Shown piece after piece: positions 42,039 through 51,683 of a stretch of DNA of 64,000 nt. A program made the translations under genes and the position numbers. Source of the stretch: Mycolicibacterium boenickei (GTDB lineage Bacteria; Actinomycetota; Actinomycetes; Mycobacteriales; Mycobacteriaceae); contig NZ_AP022579.1 of assembly GCF_010731295.1 (NCBI RefSeq), positions 3,286,001 to 3,350,000 on the forward strand, given 5' to 3'. The notes under the pieces were generated by a model that worked only from the letters and a program-made list of their open reading frames with translations, had not been told where the DNA came from and made no database searches. How positions within the stretch are numbered: position 1 is the first letter of the stretch; each line of letters starts with the position of its first letter.

Positions 42039-43243
42039 CAGGCCCACTGCAGGGCATCCGCGTCCTCGAGGTCGCGATGTACGGATTCGTCCCCTCGGCC
42101 GGAGCCGTGCTGGGGGAGTGGGGTGCCGACGTCATCAAGGTCGAGCACGCCGTCACCGGCGACCCGCAACGGGGTCTGCGCCAGACCGGGCCGCTGCGCG
42201 TCGAAGGCGATCCCAACCCGAACATCGAGCACGCCAACCGCGGCAAGCGCAGCATCGGGCTGGACATGTCGGTGCCTGAGGGCCGTGAGGTACTGCTCGA
42301 GCTGGCGAAGAAGGCCGACGTGTTCCTCACCAGCTTCCTGCCCGGGCACCGGCAGAAGTTCGGCATCGACGTCGACGACATCCGCGCGGTCAACCCGAAG
42401 ATCATCTACGCCCGAGGTAGCGCCCTCGGCCCCCGCGGCGAGGAGTCGGTCAAGGGCGGTTACGACATGACCGCCTTCTGGTGCCGGGCCGGCACCGCGG
42501 CGACGATCACGCCGGCCGGCATGGAGGGAATGATCGCGCCGCCGGGACCCGCCTACGGCGACACGATCTCCGGCACCAACCTGGCCGGCGGTATCGCCGC
42601 AGCCTTGTTCAAGCGCGAACGCACCGGGGAGCCGTCGATCGTGGACGTCTCGCTGTTGGGCAGCGGCCTGTGGTCGATGGGTCACACCGTGGCGTTGACC
42701 CAGCATCTGAACCAACTGATGGTGACCCCACCGCCCGGCGTGCACGGCTCGCCGATCAATCCGCTCGTGGGTCTCTACGGGACAGCGGACGATCGCTACA
42801 TCTCGTTCGTGATGATGCAACCGACCAAGTTCTGGGCCGACGTCTGCCGGCACATGGACCTCGAGCAATACATCGACGACCCGAGGTTCGCCACCGCCGA
42901 ATCGTTCGCGCAGAACACGCCCGATGCGGTCGAGATCCTCACCGAGGCGATGAAGAAGCGCACTTTGCCAGAGTGGAGCGAGCGATTCGCCACGCTGGCC
43001 GGCCCGTGGGCGCCGGTGCAGGACACCCTGCAGGCGGCACAGGATGCCCAGATCCGGGCCAACGAGTACCTGGTGCAGGCCGGCGAACTCGAGTTGGTGG
43101 CCAACCCAGTGCAATTCGACGTCACGGCGCCGAGCACCGGGCCGGCGCCGGGATTCGCCGAACAGACCGACGACATCCTGGGCGAACTCGGATTGGACTG
43201 GGATCGCATCATCGAACTTAAGACCGCCGGCGCTGTCACCTAG
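42035..43243 (+). CDS. family III CoA-transferase (CaiB/BaiF)
   Basis: 402 residues of the CaiB/BaiF/formyl-CoA transferase family: GIRVLEVAMYGFVPSAGAVL start, GADVIKVEH, NRGKRSIGLDM, and the DTISGTNLAGGIAAALFKR segment where the catalytic Asp lies. It transfers CoA to an acid, often in steroid, bile-acid or aromatic degradation. ATGA overlap with the aldehyde dehydrogenase. Downstream there is a gap of 560 bp before the mce operon. Confidence 0.92.
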   Translation: MTGPLQGIRVLEVAMYGFVPSAGAVLGEWGADVIKVEHAVTGDPQRGLRQTGPLRVEGDPNPNIEHANRGKRSIGLDMSVPEGREVLLELAKKADVFLTSFLPGHRQKFGIDVDDIRAVNPKIIYARGSALGPRGEESVKGGYDMTAFWCRAGTAATITPAGMEGMIAPPGPAYGDTISGTNLAGGIAAALFKRERTGEPSIVDVSLLGSGLWSMGHTVALTQHLNQLMVTPPPGVHGSPINPLVGLYGTADDRYISFVMMQPTKFWADVCRHMDLEQYIDDPRFATAESFAQNTPDAVEILTEAMKKRTLPEWSERFATLAGPWAPVQDTLQAAQDAQIRANEYLVQAGELELVANPVQFDVTAPSTGPAPGFAEQTDDILGELGLDWDRIIELKTAGAVT

Positions 43244-43802
43244 GCTGCCGTCGGAGATGTCATCGATCGTCGCCATCGCACTTCGTCCGTCGTCGGCTGC
43301 CGTCGCAGCCCACGGCGCGGACGGTCGCACGGTGCCACCGTCCGCCGAGGCCAGCCCCAATTGTCAACTACCGGAGCAAGTTCTGCGTTATTTGCCCTCG
43401 CGACAGATAGCGGGTCCGATAGCATCAGGCAGTCGGGGGGCGGTCATGGGGACGAGTCTGTCCGGCTTCACCGGTGGGTCCGGTGGAGTCAACAAGATCC
43501 GCGGGAAGCAGGAGGTGCGTCAAATGTCCGAGCGCACCTCGCATTTGCCAGTCTGTGCCGAGCTGGACGGTTCGTGGATCGACCGGCACTCGAAAGGCTT
43601 TGTGCCCCATATGGATTCGTTGGCGAACGGGCTCCCGACCGGCCGGTTGGCACGCGCTGGGTCCGAGGTTGCGGCATGACCCCGCCGGGGCCGCAGGCCG
43701 CACCGTACGTAGTAGCGCTGTCTGAGCACCCGCGCGGTCAAGCACCTAACATCGGCGCACCGAACGCGGCGTCGGCAGCTACCAGGCGGGACAGGAGCGC
43801 TC
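43244..43802. other. long intergenic region upstream of the mce operon
   Basis: About 560 bp with no recognised gene and no copy of either repeated operator. A 77-codon frame (43446-43679, ATG behind GGGGGGCGG) has no known motif, signal peptide or membrane segment, so I do not call it. TTGTCA at 43360 with TGCGTT 17 bp later is a weak promoter match. A long 5' leader or distant promoter of the mce operon is possible. Confidence 0.5.
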
Positions 43803-44597
43803 ATGGCGGATAAGTGGTCGACCGGGGTATCGCTGCGCAGTATTTCGGGTCCGATGCAGGCAGTCGGAGCCTTGTTCGCGATGTCGCTGGACGCGTTCCG
43901 GTTCATCTTCAAGCGGCCGTTCCAGGGGCGGGAGTTCCTGGAACAGTGCTGGTTCGTGGCGCGGGTGTCGATGGCGCCGACGCTGCTGGTGGCGATTCCG
44001 TTCACCGTGCTGGTCAGCTTCACGCTGAACATCCTGTTGCGGGAGTTGGGTGCGGCCGACCTGTCGGGTGCGGGTGCGGCCTTCGGTGCGGTGACCCAGT
44101 TGGGTCCGATGGTGACGGTGCTGATCGTGGCCGGCGCCGGTGCGACGGCGATGTGTGCCGATCTGGGCTCCCGCACGATTCGCGAGGAGATCGACGCGAT
44201 GGAGGTGTTGGGTATCAACCCGATCCAGCGTCTGGTGACTCCGCGGATGCTGGCCTCGGGTCTGGTGGCGCTGCTGCTCAACAGTTTGGTGGTGATCATC
44301 GGCATCCTGGGCGGCTACGTGTTCTCGGTATTCATCCAGGATGTGAACCCCGGCGCGTTCGCAGCCGGGATCACGCTGCTGACCGGGGTGCCCGAGGTGA
44401 TCATCTCGTGTGTCAAGGCGGCGTTGTTCGGGTTGATCGCCGGGCTGGTGGCCTGCTATCGCGGGCTGACGATCAGCGGCGGTGGGGCCAAGGCGGTGGG
44501 CAACGCAGTGAACGAGACCGTCGTGTACGCCTTCATGGCGTTGTTCGTGATCAATGTGGTCGTCACGGCCATCGGTATCCGTATGACGGCGCACTGA
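43803..44597 (+). CDS. yrbEA: YrbE/MlaE-family permease, first subunit of Mce transporter
   Basis: 264 residues with five or six membrane helices and the MlaE-family core GAGATAMCADLGSRTIREEIDAMEVLGINP, where the acidic EEIDAMEVLG loop is thought to meet the ATPase. With the next gene it forms the inner-membrane permease of an Mce lipid importer. The cytosolic ATPase MceG (Mkl) is normally encoded elsewhere in mycobacteria and is absent here. ATG after CAGGAG. Confidence 0.95.
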   Translation: MADKWSTGVSLRSISGPMQAVGALFAMSLDAFRFIFKRPFQGREFLEQCWFVARVSMAPTLLVAIPFTVLVSFTLNILLRELGAADLSGAGAAFGAVTQLGPMVTVLIVAGAGATAMCADLGSRTIREEIDAMEVLGINPIQRLVTPRMLASGLVALLLNSLVVIIGILGGYVFSVFIQDVNPGAFAAGITLLTGVPEVIISCVKAALFGLIAGLVACYRGLTISGGGAKAVGNAVNETVVYAFMALFVINVVVTAIGIRMTAH

Positions 44598-44610
44598 GGC
44601 AGGGGACGCA

Positions 44611-45468
44611 ATGGGAACCATGACGATCCTGCGGTCGACCTACCCGCGGGTGACCCGGCAGTTCAACAAGCCGGTGTCGACACTGAGCCGCATCGGCGAT
44701 CACACGCTGTTCTATCTCAAAGCGCTGGCGGGCACCCCGCACGCGGCCATGCACTACCGCAAGGAACTGGTCCGGCTTATCGCCGAGATCTCGATGGGTG
44801 CCGGCACGTTGGCCATGATCGGCGGCACGGTGGTGATCGTGGGGTTTTTGACCCTGGCCACCGGTGGAGTGCTGGCCATCCAGGGCTACAGCTCGCTGGG
44901 CAACATCGGTATCGAAGCCTTGACCGGGTTCTTGGCGGCGTTCATCAACGTGCGGATCGCCGCGCCGGTGGTGGCCGGGATCGGCCTGGCCGCCACCTTC
45001 GGTGCCGGTGTGACCGCGCAGCTGGGCGCGATGCGGATCAACGAGGAGATCGACGCCCTGGAATCGATGGCGATCCGGCCGGTGGAGTACCTGGTGTCCA
45101 CCCGGATCGTGGCCGGGATGATCGCGATCACCCCGCTGTACGCGATCGCGGTGATCCTGTCGTTTCTGGCGTCCCAGTTCACCACCGTGGTGCTGCTCGG
45201 CCAGTCCGGTGGTCTCTATGACCACTACTTCACGACGTTCCTCAATCCGATCGACCTGCTGTGGTCGTTCCTGCAGGCCGTGCTGATGGCCATCACCATC
45301 CTGCTGATCCACACCTACTTCGGCTATTTCGCCTCCGGCGGGCCCTCAGGGGTCGGGGTGGCCGTCGGCAACGCGGTGCGCACGTCTCTGATCGTCGTGG
45401 TCTCGGTGACCCTGCTGGTGTCACTGTCGGTCTACGGCTCCAACGGAAACTTCAACCTGTCGGGTTAG
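44611..45468 (+). CDS. yrbEB: YrbE/MlaE-family permease, second subunit of Mce transporter
   Basis: 285 residues, the second permease: AATFGAGVTAQLGAMRINEEIDALESMAIRP carries the matching EEID loop, followed by several membrane helices and the closing ASGGPSGVGVAVGNAVR. It sits 13 bp after yrbEA and 9 bp before mceA, in the standard mce gene order. Confidence 0.95.
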   Translation: MGTMTILRSTYPRVTRQFNKPVSTLSRIGDHTLFYLKALAGTPHAAMHYRKELVRLIAEISMGAGTLAMIGGTVVIVGFLTLATGGVLAIQGYSSLGNIGIEALTGFLAAFINVRIAAPVVAGIGLAATFGAGVTAQLGAMRINEEIDALESMAIRPVEYLVSTRIVAGMIAITPLYAIAVILSFLASQFTTVVLLGQSGGLYDHYFTTFLNPIDLLWSFLQAVLMAITILLIHTYFGYFASGGPSGVGVAVGNAVRTSLIVVVSVTLLVSLSVYGSNGNFNLSG

Positions 45469-45477
45469 GGAGAAGAG

Positions 45478-46755
45478 TTGACACGAAACGTTGGACCGGG
45501 CCCAGCCCACCGGTCCGAAACCACAAGTAGCGCCGCGCCGGTGGCAGCGCGGCCCGGCCGCAGCTTCGGCGCGAGCGGCTCCGCTCGGCCACTGGCCGGG
45601 CTGGCCACCGTCGTGGCGATAGGTCTGATCTTCGGCCTCGCGGTCGCGCTGTTCCGCGGCAGCTTCACCAAGACCGAGCCGATCACCCTGATCTCCGATC
45701 GGGCCGGCCTGGTGATGAATCCGGACGCCAAGGTGAAGATGCGCGGCGTGCAGGTCGGCACCGTCAGCTCGATCGAGCAGCGTCCCGACGGCAAGGCCGT
45801 GCTTCACCTGGCGATGAATCCCGCACAGCTGCGCCTGATCCCCGGCAACGTTCAGGCCGACATCGCATCGACCACAGTGTTCGGCGCCAAGTACGTGCAA
45901 CTCGTGGCACCGGAGAATCCCTCGTCCGAGAAGCTCCGTCCCGGCCAGACCCTGCAGGGCGACCATGTCACCGTCGAGATGAACACGGTCTTCCAGCAAC
46001 TCACCAACGTGCTCAACAAGATCGACCCGGCGAAGCTCAACGAGACCTTGGGCGCGCTGTCCTCGGCTTTCTCCGGACGCGGTGAAGCGATGGGGCAGTC
46101 CCTGTCCGACTTCGACGCGGTACTGAAGAAGATCGAGCCGAGCCTGCCCAACCTGACCGGCGACATCGAGAGCATGGCTGCGGTGTCGCGCGCCTACGGT
46201 GACGCGGCGCCGGATCTGCTCAAGACCGTCGACAACACCAACCGGCTCAGCGACAGCATCGTGGCCGAGCAGCAGAACCTCGACAATTTCCTGGTCAGCT
46301 CGATCGGCCTGGCCGACGCGGGCAACGACGTGATCGGCGGTAACCGGCAGGCACTGAGCACCACGCTGAATCTGTTGGCGCCCACCACCGATCTGCTCAA
46401 CGAGTACGCACCCGGAATCGAGTGCGGACTCAAGGGCATGATGTACCTCTACCACCAGCCGCCCCAGATGGAACCCGGTGTCGTGGTCAACGTGGCCTTC
46501 ACCCTCGGCATCGAGCGTTACCGCTACCCGCAGAACCTGCCCAAGGTGGCGGCCAAGGGCGGCCCGCACTGCATGGGCCTGCCGTACATCGGATTCGGCA
46601 ACAAGGCCAAGTACCTCGTCACCGACACCAACGCCAACCCGTGGAAGTACGGCAACCAGGGCATCCTGCTCAACTCGGACGGGCTCAAGCAGATGCTGTT
46701 CGGCCCGATCGACGGGCCGCCCCGTAACACCATGCAGATCGGACAACCGGGATGA
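45478..46755 (+). CDS. mceA: Mce family protein, subunit A
   Basis: 425 residues: a disordered N terminus, one membrane anchor near residues 38-60 (LAGLATVVAIGLIFGLAV), the beta-barrel MCE domain near residues 75-150 (AGLVMNPDAKVKMRGVQVG), then a long helical region and a cysteine-containing C-terminal domain. Mce subunits form the periplasmic tunnel that carries lipid to the permease. TTG start after GGGAGAAG. Confidence 0.93.
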   Translation: MTRNVGPGPAHRSETTSSAAPVAARPGRSFGASGSARPLAGLATVVAIGLIFGLAVALFRGSFTKTEPITLISDRAGLVMNPDAKVKMRGVQVGTVSSIEQRPDGKAVLHLAMNPAQLRLIPGNVQADIASTTVFGAKYVQLVAPENPSSEKLRPGQTLQGDHVTVEMNTVFQQLTNVLNKIDPAKLNETLGALSSAFSGRGEAMGQSLSDFDAVLKKIEPSLPNLTGDIESMAAVSRAYGDAAPDLLKTVDNTNRLSDSIVAEQQNLDNFLVSSIGLADAGNDVIGGNRQALSTTLNLLAPTTDLLNEYAPGIECGLKGMMYLYHQPPQMEPGVVVNVAFTLGIERYRYPQNLPKVAAKGGPHCMGLPYIGFGNKAKYLVTDTNANPWKYGNQGILLNSDGLKQMLFGPIDGPPRNTMQIGQPG

Positions 46756-47777
46756 AGCGCGGCAGAAGCACATTCATCAAGTTCGCGTCCTTCGCGGTGG
46801 TGATGGCCGTCCTCACGGCCTTCCTGTTCATGACGTTCTCGGAGTACCGGGGCGGTACCTACTCGGGATACTCGGCGGTCTTCGGAGATGCCTCACGACT
46901 GGAGGCCGGAGACTCGGTGCGGGTGGCCGGCGTTCGGGTCGGAACGGTGAAAAACGTTTCGCTGCAATCGGACAAGTCAGTCAAGGTCGACTTCGACACC
47001 GACCGCAGCGTTGCTCTGACCACCAGCACCAAGGTCGCGGTTCGGTATCTGAACCTGGTCGGCGACCGATATCTGGAACTGATCGACAGCCCAGGCTCGA
47101 CGAAGCTCCTACCCGCCGGCTCACAGATCCCCAAGGACCGCACCGCAAGTGCATTGGACCTGGATCTGTTGCTCGGCGGCCTGCGCCCGGTGATCCAGGG
47201 CCTCAACCCGCAGGACGTCAACGCGCTGACCTCCTCGCTGATCCAGATCTTCCAGGGGCAGGGCGACACCCTGGATTCGCTGCTGAGTAAGACCTCGTCC
47301 TTCTCGAATACGTTGGCCAACAACGACCAGGTCATCCAGCAGCTGATCGACAACCTGAATTCGGTGGTCGGCACCCTGGCCAAGGACGGCAAGAAGTTCG
47401 ACGGAACGGTCGATCGTCTCGAGCAGTTGATCAGCGGCCTGTCGCAGGATCGTGACCCGCTGGGCACAGCGGTAACCCAGCTCGACAACGGAACCGCCTC
47501 GCTGGCAAGCCTTCTCACCGAGGCGCGGCCGCCGCTCAAGGGCACCGTCGACCAGATGAACCGCTTGGCGCCGTTGCTCGACGACCACCAGATCGTCCTG
47601 GATCGGGGCCTGCAGAAGGCTCCCGACAACTTCCGCAAACTGGCCCGGCTGGGTTCCTACGGCAGCTGGATCATGTACTACATCTGCGGACTTTCCATCC
47701 GTGTCACCGATCTGCAGGGGCGCACAGCGCACTTCCCGATGATCAAACAAGAAGGCGGGAGGTGCGCGGAGCCCTGA
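46752..47777 (+). CDS. mceB: Mce family protein, subunit B
   Basis: 341 residues: anchor near residues 10-28, MCE domain near residues 35-120 (DASRLEAGDSVRVAGVRVG), helical needle region with NNDQVIQQLIDNLN, and a short end with YICGLSIRV. Four-base overlap with mceA. Confidence 0.94.
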   Translation: MKRGRSTFIKFASFAVVMAVLTAFLFMTFSEYRGGTYSGYSAVFGDASRLEAGDSVRVAGVRVGTVKNVSLQSDKSVKVDFDTDRSVALTTSTKVAVRYLNLVGDRYLELIDSPGSTKLLPAGSQIPKDRTASALDLDLLLGGLRPVIQGLNPQDVNALTSSLIQIFQGQGDTLDSLLSKTSSFSNTLANNDQVIQQLIDNLNSVVGTLAKDGKKFDGTVDRLEQLISGLSQDRDPLGTAVTQLDNGTASLASLLTEARPPLKGTVDQMNRLAPLLDDHQIVLDRGLQKAPDNFRKLARLGSYGSWIMYYICGLSIRVTDLQGRTAHFPMIKQEGGRCAEP

Positions 47778-48859
47778 TGCTTAAGTACCGCGAATCAAAC
47801 CTGATCAAGGCAGGTTTCATCGGCGTAGTGCTGATGATGCTCATCATCGCCGTCGGGCTACAGCCCGAACGGCTGCAGCAATGGGCCTCGTCGGTGCGCC
47901 ATCAGGCCCTGTTCACCGAGGCCGGCGGGATCACCACCGGCAACGACGTCACGCTCTCCGGAATCAAGATCGGTTCGGTCACCGACGTTTCGCTTCAGAA
48001 CGGTGACGCGTTGGTCACGTTCACCACGGAGGGCAAGTACCCCCTGGGGTCGCTGACCACCGCGCACATCCGCACCGGTTCGCTGCTGGGTGAGCGGGTG
48101 CTGACGTTGGAGTCCGACGGCGCCGGCACGTTGCGCACCACCGACGTGATTCCGACGTCGCGTACGTCGTCGCCGTACTCACTGACCGATGCCGTCAGTG
48201 ATCTGACCACCAACTCGGCGGGTACCGACACGGCTTCGCTGAACCAGTCGCTGGACACGCTGTCGGCGACCATCGACCAGGTCGCACCGAAGCTCGGGCC
48301 GACGTTCGACGGCCTGAGCCGGCTGTCGAAATCGATCAACGGCCGCAACGAGAGTCTGGCCAGCCTGCTCAAGAGTGCCAGCGACGTGACCGTGGTGTTG
48401 TCACAGCGCAGCGATCAGCTGAACACCTTGATCCTCAACGCCAATGATCTGCTCGGTGTACTCAACGACCGGCGACAGGCCATCGTCGACCTGCTGGCCA
48501 ACACCTCGGCGGTGTCGCAGCAACTCAGTGGTCTCGTGGCAGACAACGAGGCGCAGCTGGCGCCGACGCTCAAACGGCTGAACTCGGTCACCGCGATGCT
48601 GGAGCGCAACCGCGACAACATCACCAAGGCACTGCCCAACATGAACAAGTTCCAGCTGTCCCAGGCGGAAACTCTGGCGAACGGCGCGTACTACAACGCC
48701 TACGTTCCCAATCTGCAGCCCGCTCAGCTGTTGCAGCCGTTCTTCGACTACGCGTTCGGGTTCCGGCGCGGGACGAATGCCGGCCAACCGCCCGACAATG
48801 CCGGCCCACGGGCCGAATTGCCGCTGCCCTACAACGGAATTCCCGGAGGTTCACGCTGA
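47777..48859 (+). CDS. mceC: Mce family protein, subunit C
   Basis: 360 residues: anchor near residues 10-27 (AGFIGVVLMMLIIAVGL), MCE domain with AGGITTGNDVTLSGIKIG, and a helical region with SQRSDQLNTLILNANDLLGVL typical of MceC. ATG at 47777 overlaps the mceB stop (ATGA) and gives the conserved MLKYRESNLIKAGF start; a GTG 15 bp upstream is not needed. Confidence 0.94.
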   Translation: MLKYRESNLIKAGFIGVVLMMLIIAVGLQPERLQQWASSVRHQALFTEAGGITTGNDVTLSGIKIGSVTDVSLQNGDALVTFTTEGKYPLGSLTTAHIRTGSLLGERVLTLESDGAGTLRTTDVIPTSRTSSPYSLTDAVSDLTTNSAGTDTASLNQSLDTLSATIDQVAPKLGPTFDGLSRLSKSINGRNESLASLLKSASDVTVVLSQRSDQLNTLILNANDLLGVLNDRRQAIVDLLANTSAVSQQLSGLVADNEAQLAPTLKRLNSVTAMLERNRDNITKALPNMNKFQLSQAETLANGAYYNAYVPNLQPAQLLQPFFDYAFGFRRGTNAGQPPDNAGPRAELPLPYNGIPGGSR

Positions 48860-50322
48860 TGAACCGCAGTCGTCTCGGTAAGTGGCTTGCGGTGGCGCTG
48901 GTGGCACTGCTGGTCGTCGGTGCGGCAGTGCTGCTGCGTCAGGCCTTCTTCGGGCAGAAGACCATCTCCGCACTGTTCACCTCGGCTACCGGCGTCTACC
49001 CGGGTGACGATGTCCGGGTCTCCGGGGTCAAGGTCGGCACCATCGAATCGATCAAGCCGGAGGGCACCCAGACCCGCGTGACCCTCAAGGTCGACCACGA
49101 CGTGCCGATCCCCGCGGACGCGAAAGCGGTGATCGTGGCCCAGAATCTGGTGGCCGCCCGCTACGTGCAGCTCGCACCCGCCTACCGGTCGAGCGGACCG
49201 ACGCTGCCCGACGACGCGGAGATCGGTCTGGACCGCACCGCCGTTCCGGTGGAGTGGGATCAGGTCAAGGAACAGCTGATGCGGCTGTCCAGCGACCTCG
49301 GACCCAAGAGCGGTGTCGACGGGACCTCGGTGTCCCGGTTCATCAACAGTACGGCCGATGCGATGGCCGGCAACGGTGACAAACTGCGCCAGACGATTTC
49401 GCAGTTGTCGGGCGTTGCCCGAGTCCTGGCCGAGGGCAGCGGCAACATCGTCGACATCATCAAGAACCTGCAGACGTTCGTCACCGCGTTGCGGGACAGC
49501 AACGAGCAGGTGGTGCAGTTCCAGAATCGGTTGGCCACCCTGACCAGCGTGGTCGACGGCAGCCGAGGGGACCTCGACGCGGCGCTGACCAACCTGTCGG
49601 TGGCAGTCGTCGAGGTGCAGCGGTTCGTCGCGGGCACCCGCGATCAGACCTCGGAGCAGGTACAACGGCTGGCGAATGTCACGCAGAACCTGGTCGACAA
49701 CAAGATGCACATCGAGCAGCTGCTTCACGTCGCACCCAACGCGTTCATGAACGGCTACAACATCTACAACCCGGACACGGGTAGCGCTGTCGGCCAGTTC
49801 GTGATGAACAACTTCTCCAACCCGGTCGAGTTCATCTGCGGCGCAATCGGTGCCGTGGAGAACACCACGGCACCGGAGACCGCGAAGCTCTGCTCGCAGT
49901 ACCTCGGGCCGGCGCTGCGGCTGATCAACTTCAACTACCTGCCGTTCCCGATCTCGCCGTACCTGATGCCGTCGGCAAGCCCGGAGCAGATCGAGTACTC
50001 CGAGCCGCGGCTGGCACCAGGTGGTGAGGGCGGGGAGCCCACTCCGCCCGAGACCCCGCCGTCGATCTCGGCGTACAACCCCGGTCCCGAACCGCCGCCG
50101 CCGTTCACCGGTCGGGCGCCGGGGGAGCCGCCACCAGGGGCTCAGCAGCTGCTGCCCGGGGGCGAGTTCTATCCACCCAACATGCCGAACACGGTGTCGG
50201 ACATGCTCAATCCGACCGGGGGACAACCGGGTCCGCCGCCGGGTCCTGCGCCCGGTCCGCTGGCTGCCGAAGCCCCGGCGCCCGCGGCACCGTCACCAGC
50301 AGAAGGGACGCCACCAGCATGA
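48859..50322 (+). CDS. mceD: Mce family protein, subunit D
   Basis: 487 residues: anchor near residues 8-27, MCE domain (ATGVYPGDDVRVSGVKVG), helical region, and a Pro-rich C-terminal tail of about 100 residues (ETPPSISAYNPGPEPPPPF), usual for MceD. TGATG overlap with mceC. Confidence 0.94.
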   Translation: MNRSRLGKWLAVALVALLVVGAAVLLRQAFFGQKTISALFTSATGVYPGDDVRVSGVKVGTIESIKPEGTQTRVTLKVDHDVPIPADAKAVIVAQNLVAARYVQLAPAYRSSGPTLPDDAEIGLDRTAVPVEWDQVKEQLMRLSSDLGPKSGVDGTSVSRFINSTADAMAGNGDKLRQTISQLSGVARVLAEGSGNIVDIIKNLQTFVTALRDSNEQVVQFQNRLATLTSVVDGSRGDLDAALTNLSVAVVEVQRFVAGTRDQTSEQVQRLANVTQNLVDNKMHIEQLLHVAPNAFMNGYNIYNPDTGSAVGQFVMNNFSNPVEFICGAIGAVENTTAPETAKLCSQYLGPALRLINFNYLPFPISPYLMPSASPEQIEYSEPRLAPGGEGGEPTPPETPPSISAYNPGPEPPPPFTGRAPGEPPPGAQQLLPGGEFYPPNMPNTVSDMLNPTGGQPGPPPGPAPGPLAAEAPAPAAPSPAEGTPPA

Positions 50323-51683
50323 GCAGGGGTAGGCCGGTACGACTGGCGATCGCCGTCGGATCCTGCATTGCGCTGACCACCAGCGGGTGCGCCTTCCAAG
50401 GCGTGAACTCGCTGCCGCTGCCGGGGGCAGTGGGCCGCGGTGCGGACTCCAGCGTCTATCACGTCGAGATCGCGAATGTGGCGACACTGGAACCCAATTC
50501 GCCGGTGATGATGAATGATGTCGTGGTCGGTAGCGTGCGCAGCCTGTCGGTGAAGGACTGGCACGCCGACGTCGAATTCTCGGTCAAGCCGGGTGTCGTG
50601 GTGCCCGCCAACGTGGTGGCCAGCATCGGACAGACCAGCTTGCTGGGGTCGATGCATCTGGCGATCAACCCGCCGTCCGGTCAGGCGCCCGTGGGGAAGC
50701 TCGCGCCGGGCGCCACGATCGCACTCAACAACTCGTCGACATATCCGACGACGGAGCAGACGCTGTCCTCGCTGGCCGCGGTGGTGAACGGCGGCGGCCT
50801 GGGGCAGATGGGCGATATCATCCACAACTTCAGCGCCGCGATCAACGGCCGGGAAACTGATTTCCGTGATCTGCTGACCAGGCTGGACACCTTTGTGGGT
50901 GCACTGGATGCCCAGCGAGACAACATCGTTGCCTCCATCCAGGGCCTGAACCAACTCGCCTCGACCTTTGCCGGGCAACGCGATGTGATCACCCGGGCGC
51001 TGGAAAAGATCCCGCCCGCGCTCGACGTGCTGATCAAGGAGCGGCCGCGGTTCACCACCGCGCTGCAGAAGCTGGGTACGTTCAGCGCCACTGCCAACCA
51101 GTTCGTCAACGAATCGCAGGCCGATCTGGTCAGGAACCTCAAGAACCTGGAGCCCGCCCTGAAGGCCTTGGCCAACGTGGGGCCGGACCTGACTGCGGCG
51201 CTTGAATACGCGCCGCACTTCCCGTTCACCCAGAGCTTCATGGACCGGGTGATCCGCGGCGACTACTACAACCTGTTCGCGTACTTCGACCTCACCATCC
51301 CGCATCTCAAACGCAGCCTGATGATGGGTACCCGTTGGGAGCAGGGCGACGCGCAGAACGTTCCGGTGCCAGGTGACCCGGGTTACCTGAACTACACCTA
51401 CGACCCGCTCAAGACGGGCGTTGCCCCGCCGCCGCCCGATGCGTTCCCGCCGGCTCCCGACGCACCACCTCCACCGGGCCTCCCGGCGCCGACCTACTCC
51501 GGTCCGGTGCTCCCGGTGGTGCCACCGGCGCCACTGACCATGCCGGGAGGCATGCCGCAACCGGAGGCCCCGCCCGCCGGATCGACATCGATCTTCGCCG
51601 GACCTTATGCGCAGCAAGGCGGTTCAGCGGATCCGGCGCCGGCGCCCACTGCACCTACTCCACCGACAGGGGGTGGCGGATAA
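50319..51683 (+). CDS. mceE: Mce family lipoprotein, subunit E
   Basis: 454 residues starting with a lipoprotein signal peptide; the lipobox TTSGC places the acylated Cys at residue 24. The MCE domain follows (VATLEPNSPVMMNDVVVG), then helices and a Pro-rich tail. The lipoprotein form is diagnostic of MceE (LprK-like). Four-base overlap with mceD. Confidence 0.95.
   Translation: MSRGRPVRLAIAVGSCIALTTSGCAFQGVNSLPLPGAVGRGADSSVYHVEIANVATLEPNSPVMMNDVVVGSVRSLSVKDWHADVEFSVKPGVVVPANVVASIGQTSLLGSMHLAINPPSGQAPVGKLAPGATIALNNSSTYPTTEQTLSSLAAVVNGGGLGQMGDIIHNFSAAINGRETDFRDLLTRLDTFVGALDAQRDNIVASIQGLNQLASTFAGQRDVITRALEKIPPALDVLIKERPRFTTALQKLGTFSATANQFVNESQADLVRNLKNLEPALKALANVGPDLTAALEYAPHFPFTQSFMDRVIRGDYYNLFAYFDLTIPHLKRSLMMGTRWEQGDAQNVPVPGDPGYLNYTYDPLKTGVAPPPPDAFPPAPDAPPPPGLPAPTYSGPVLPVVPPAPLTMPGGMPQPEAPPAGSTSIFAGPYAQQGGSADPAPAPTAPTPPTGGGG

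Noticed and set aside
43446..43679. Seventy-seven-codon frame upstream of the mce operon
   Set aside because: It has a passable ribosome site but no known motif, no signal or membrane segment, and it overlaps equally open frames. Described only as part of the intergenic region.
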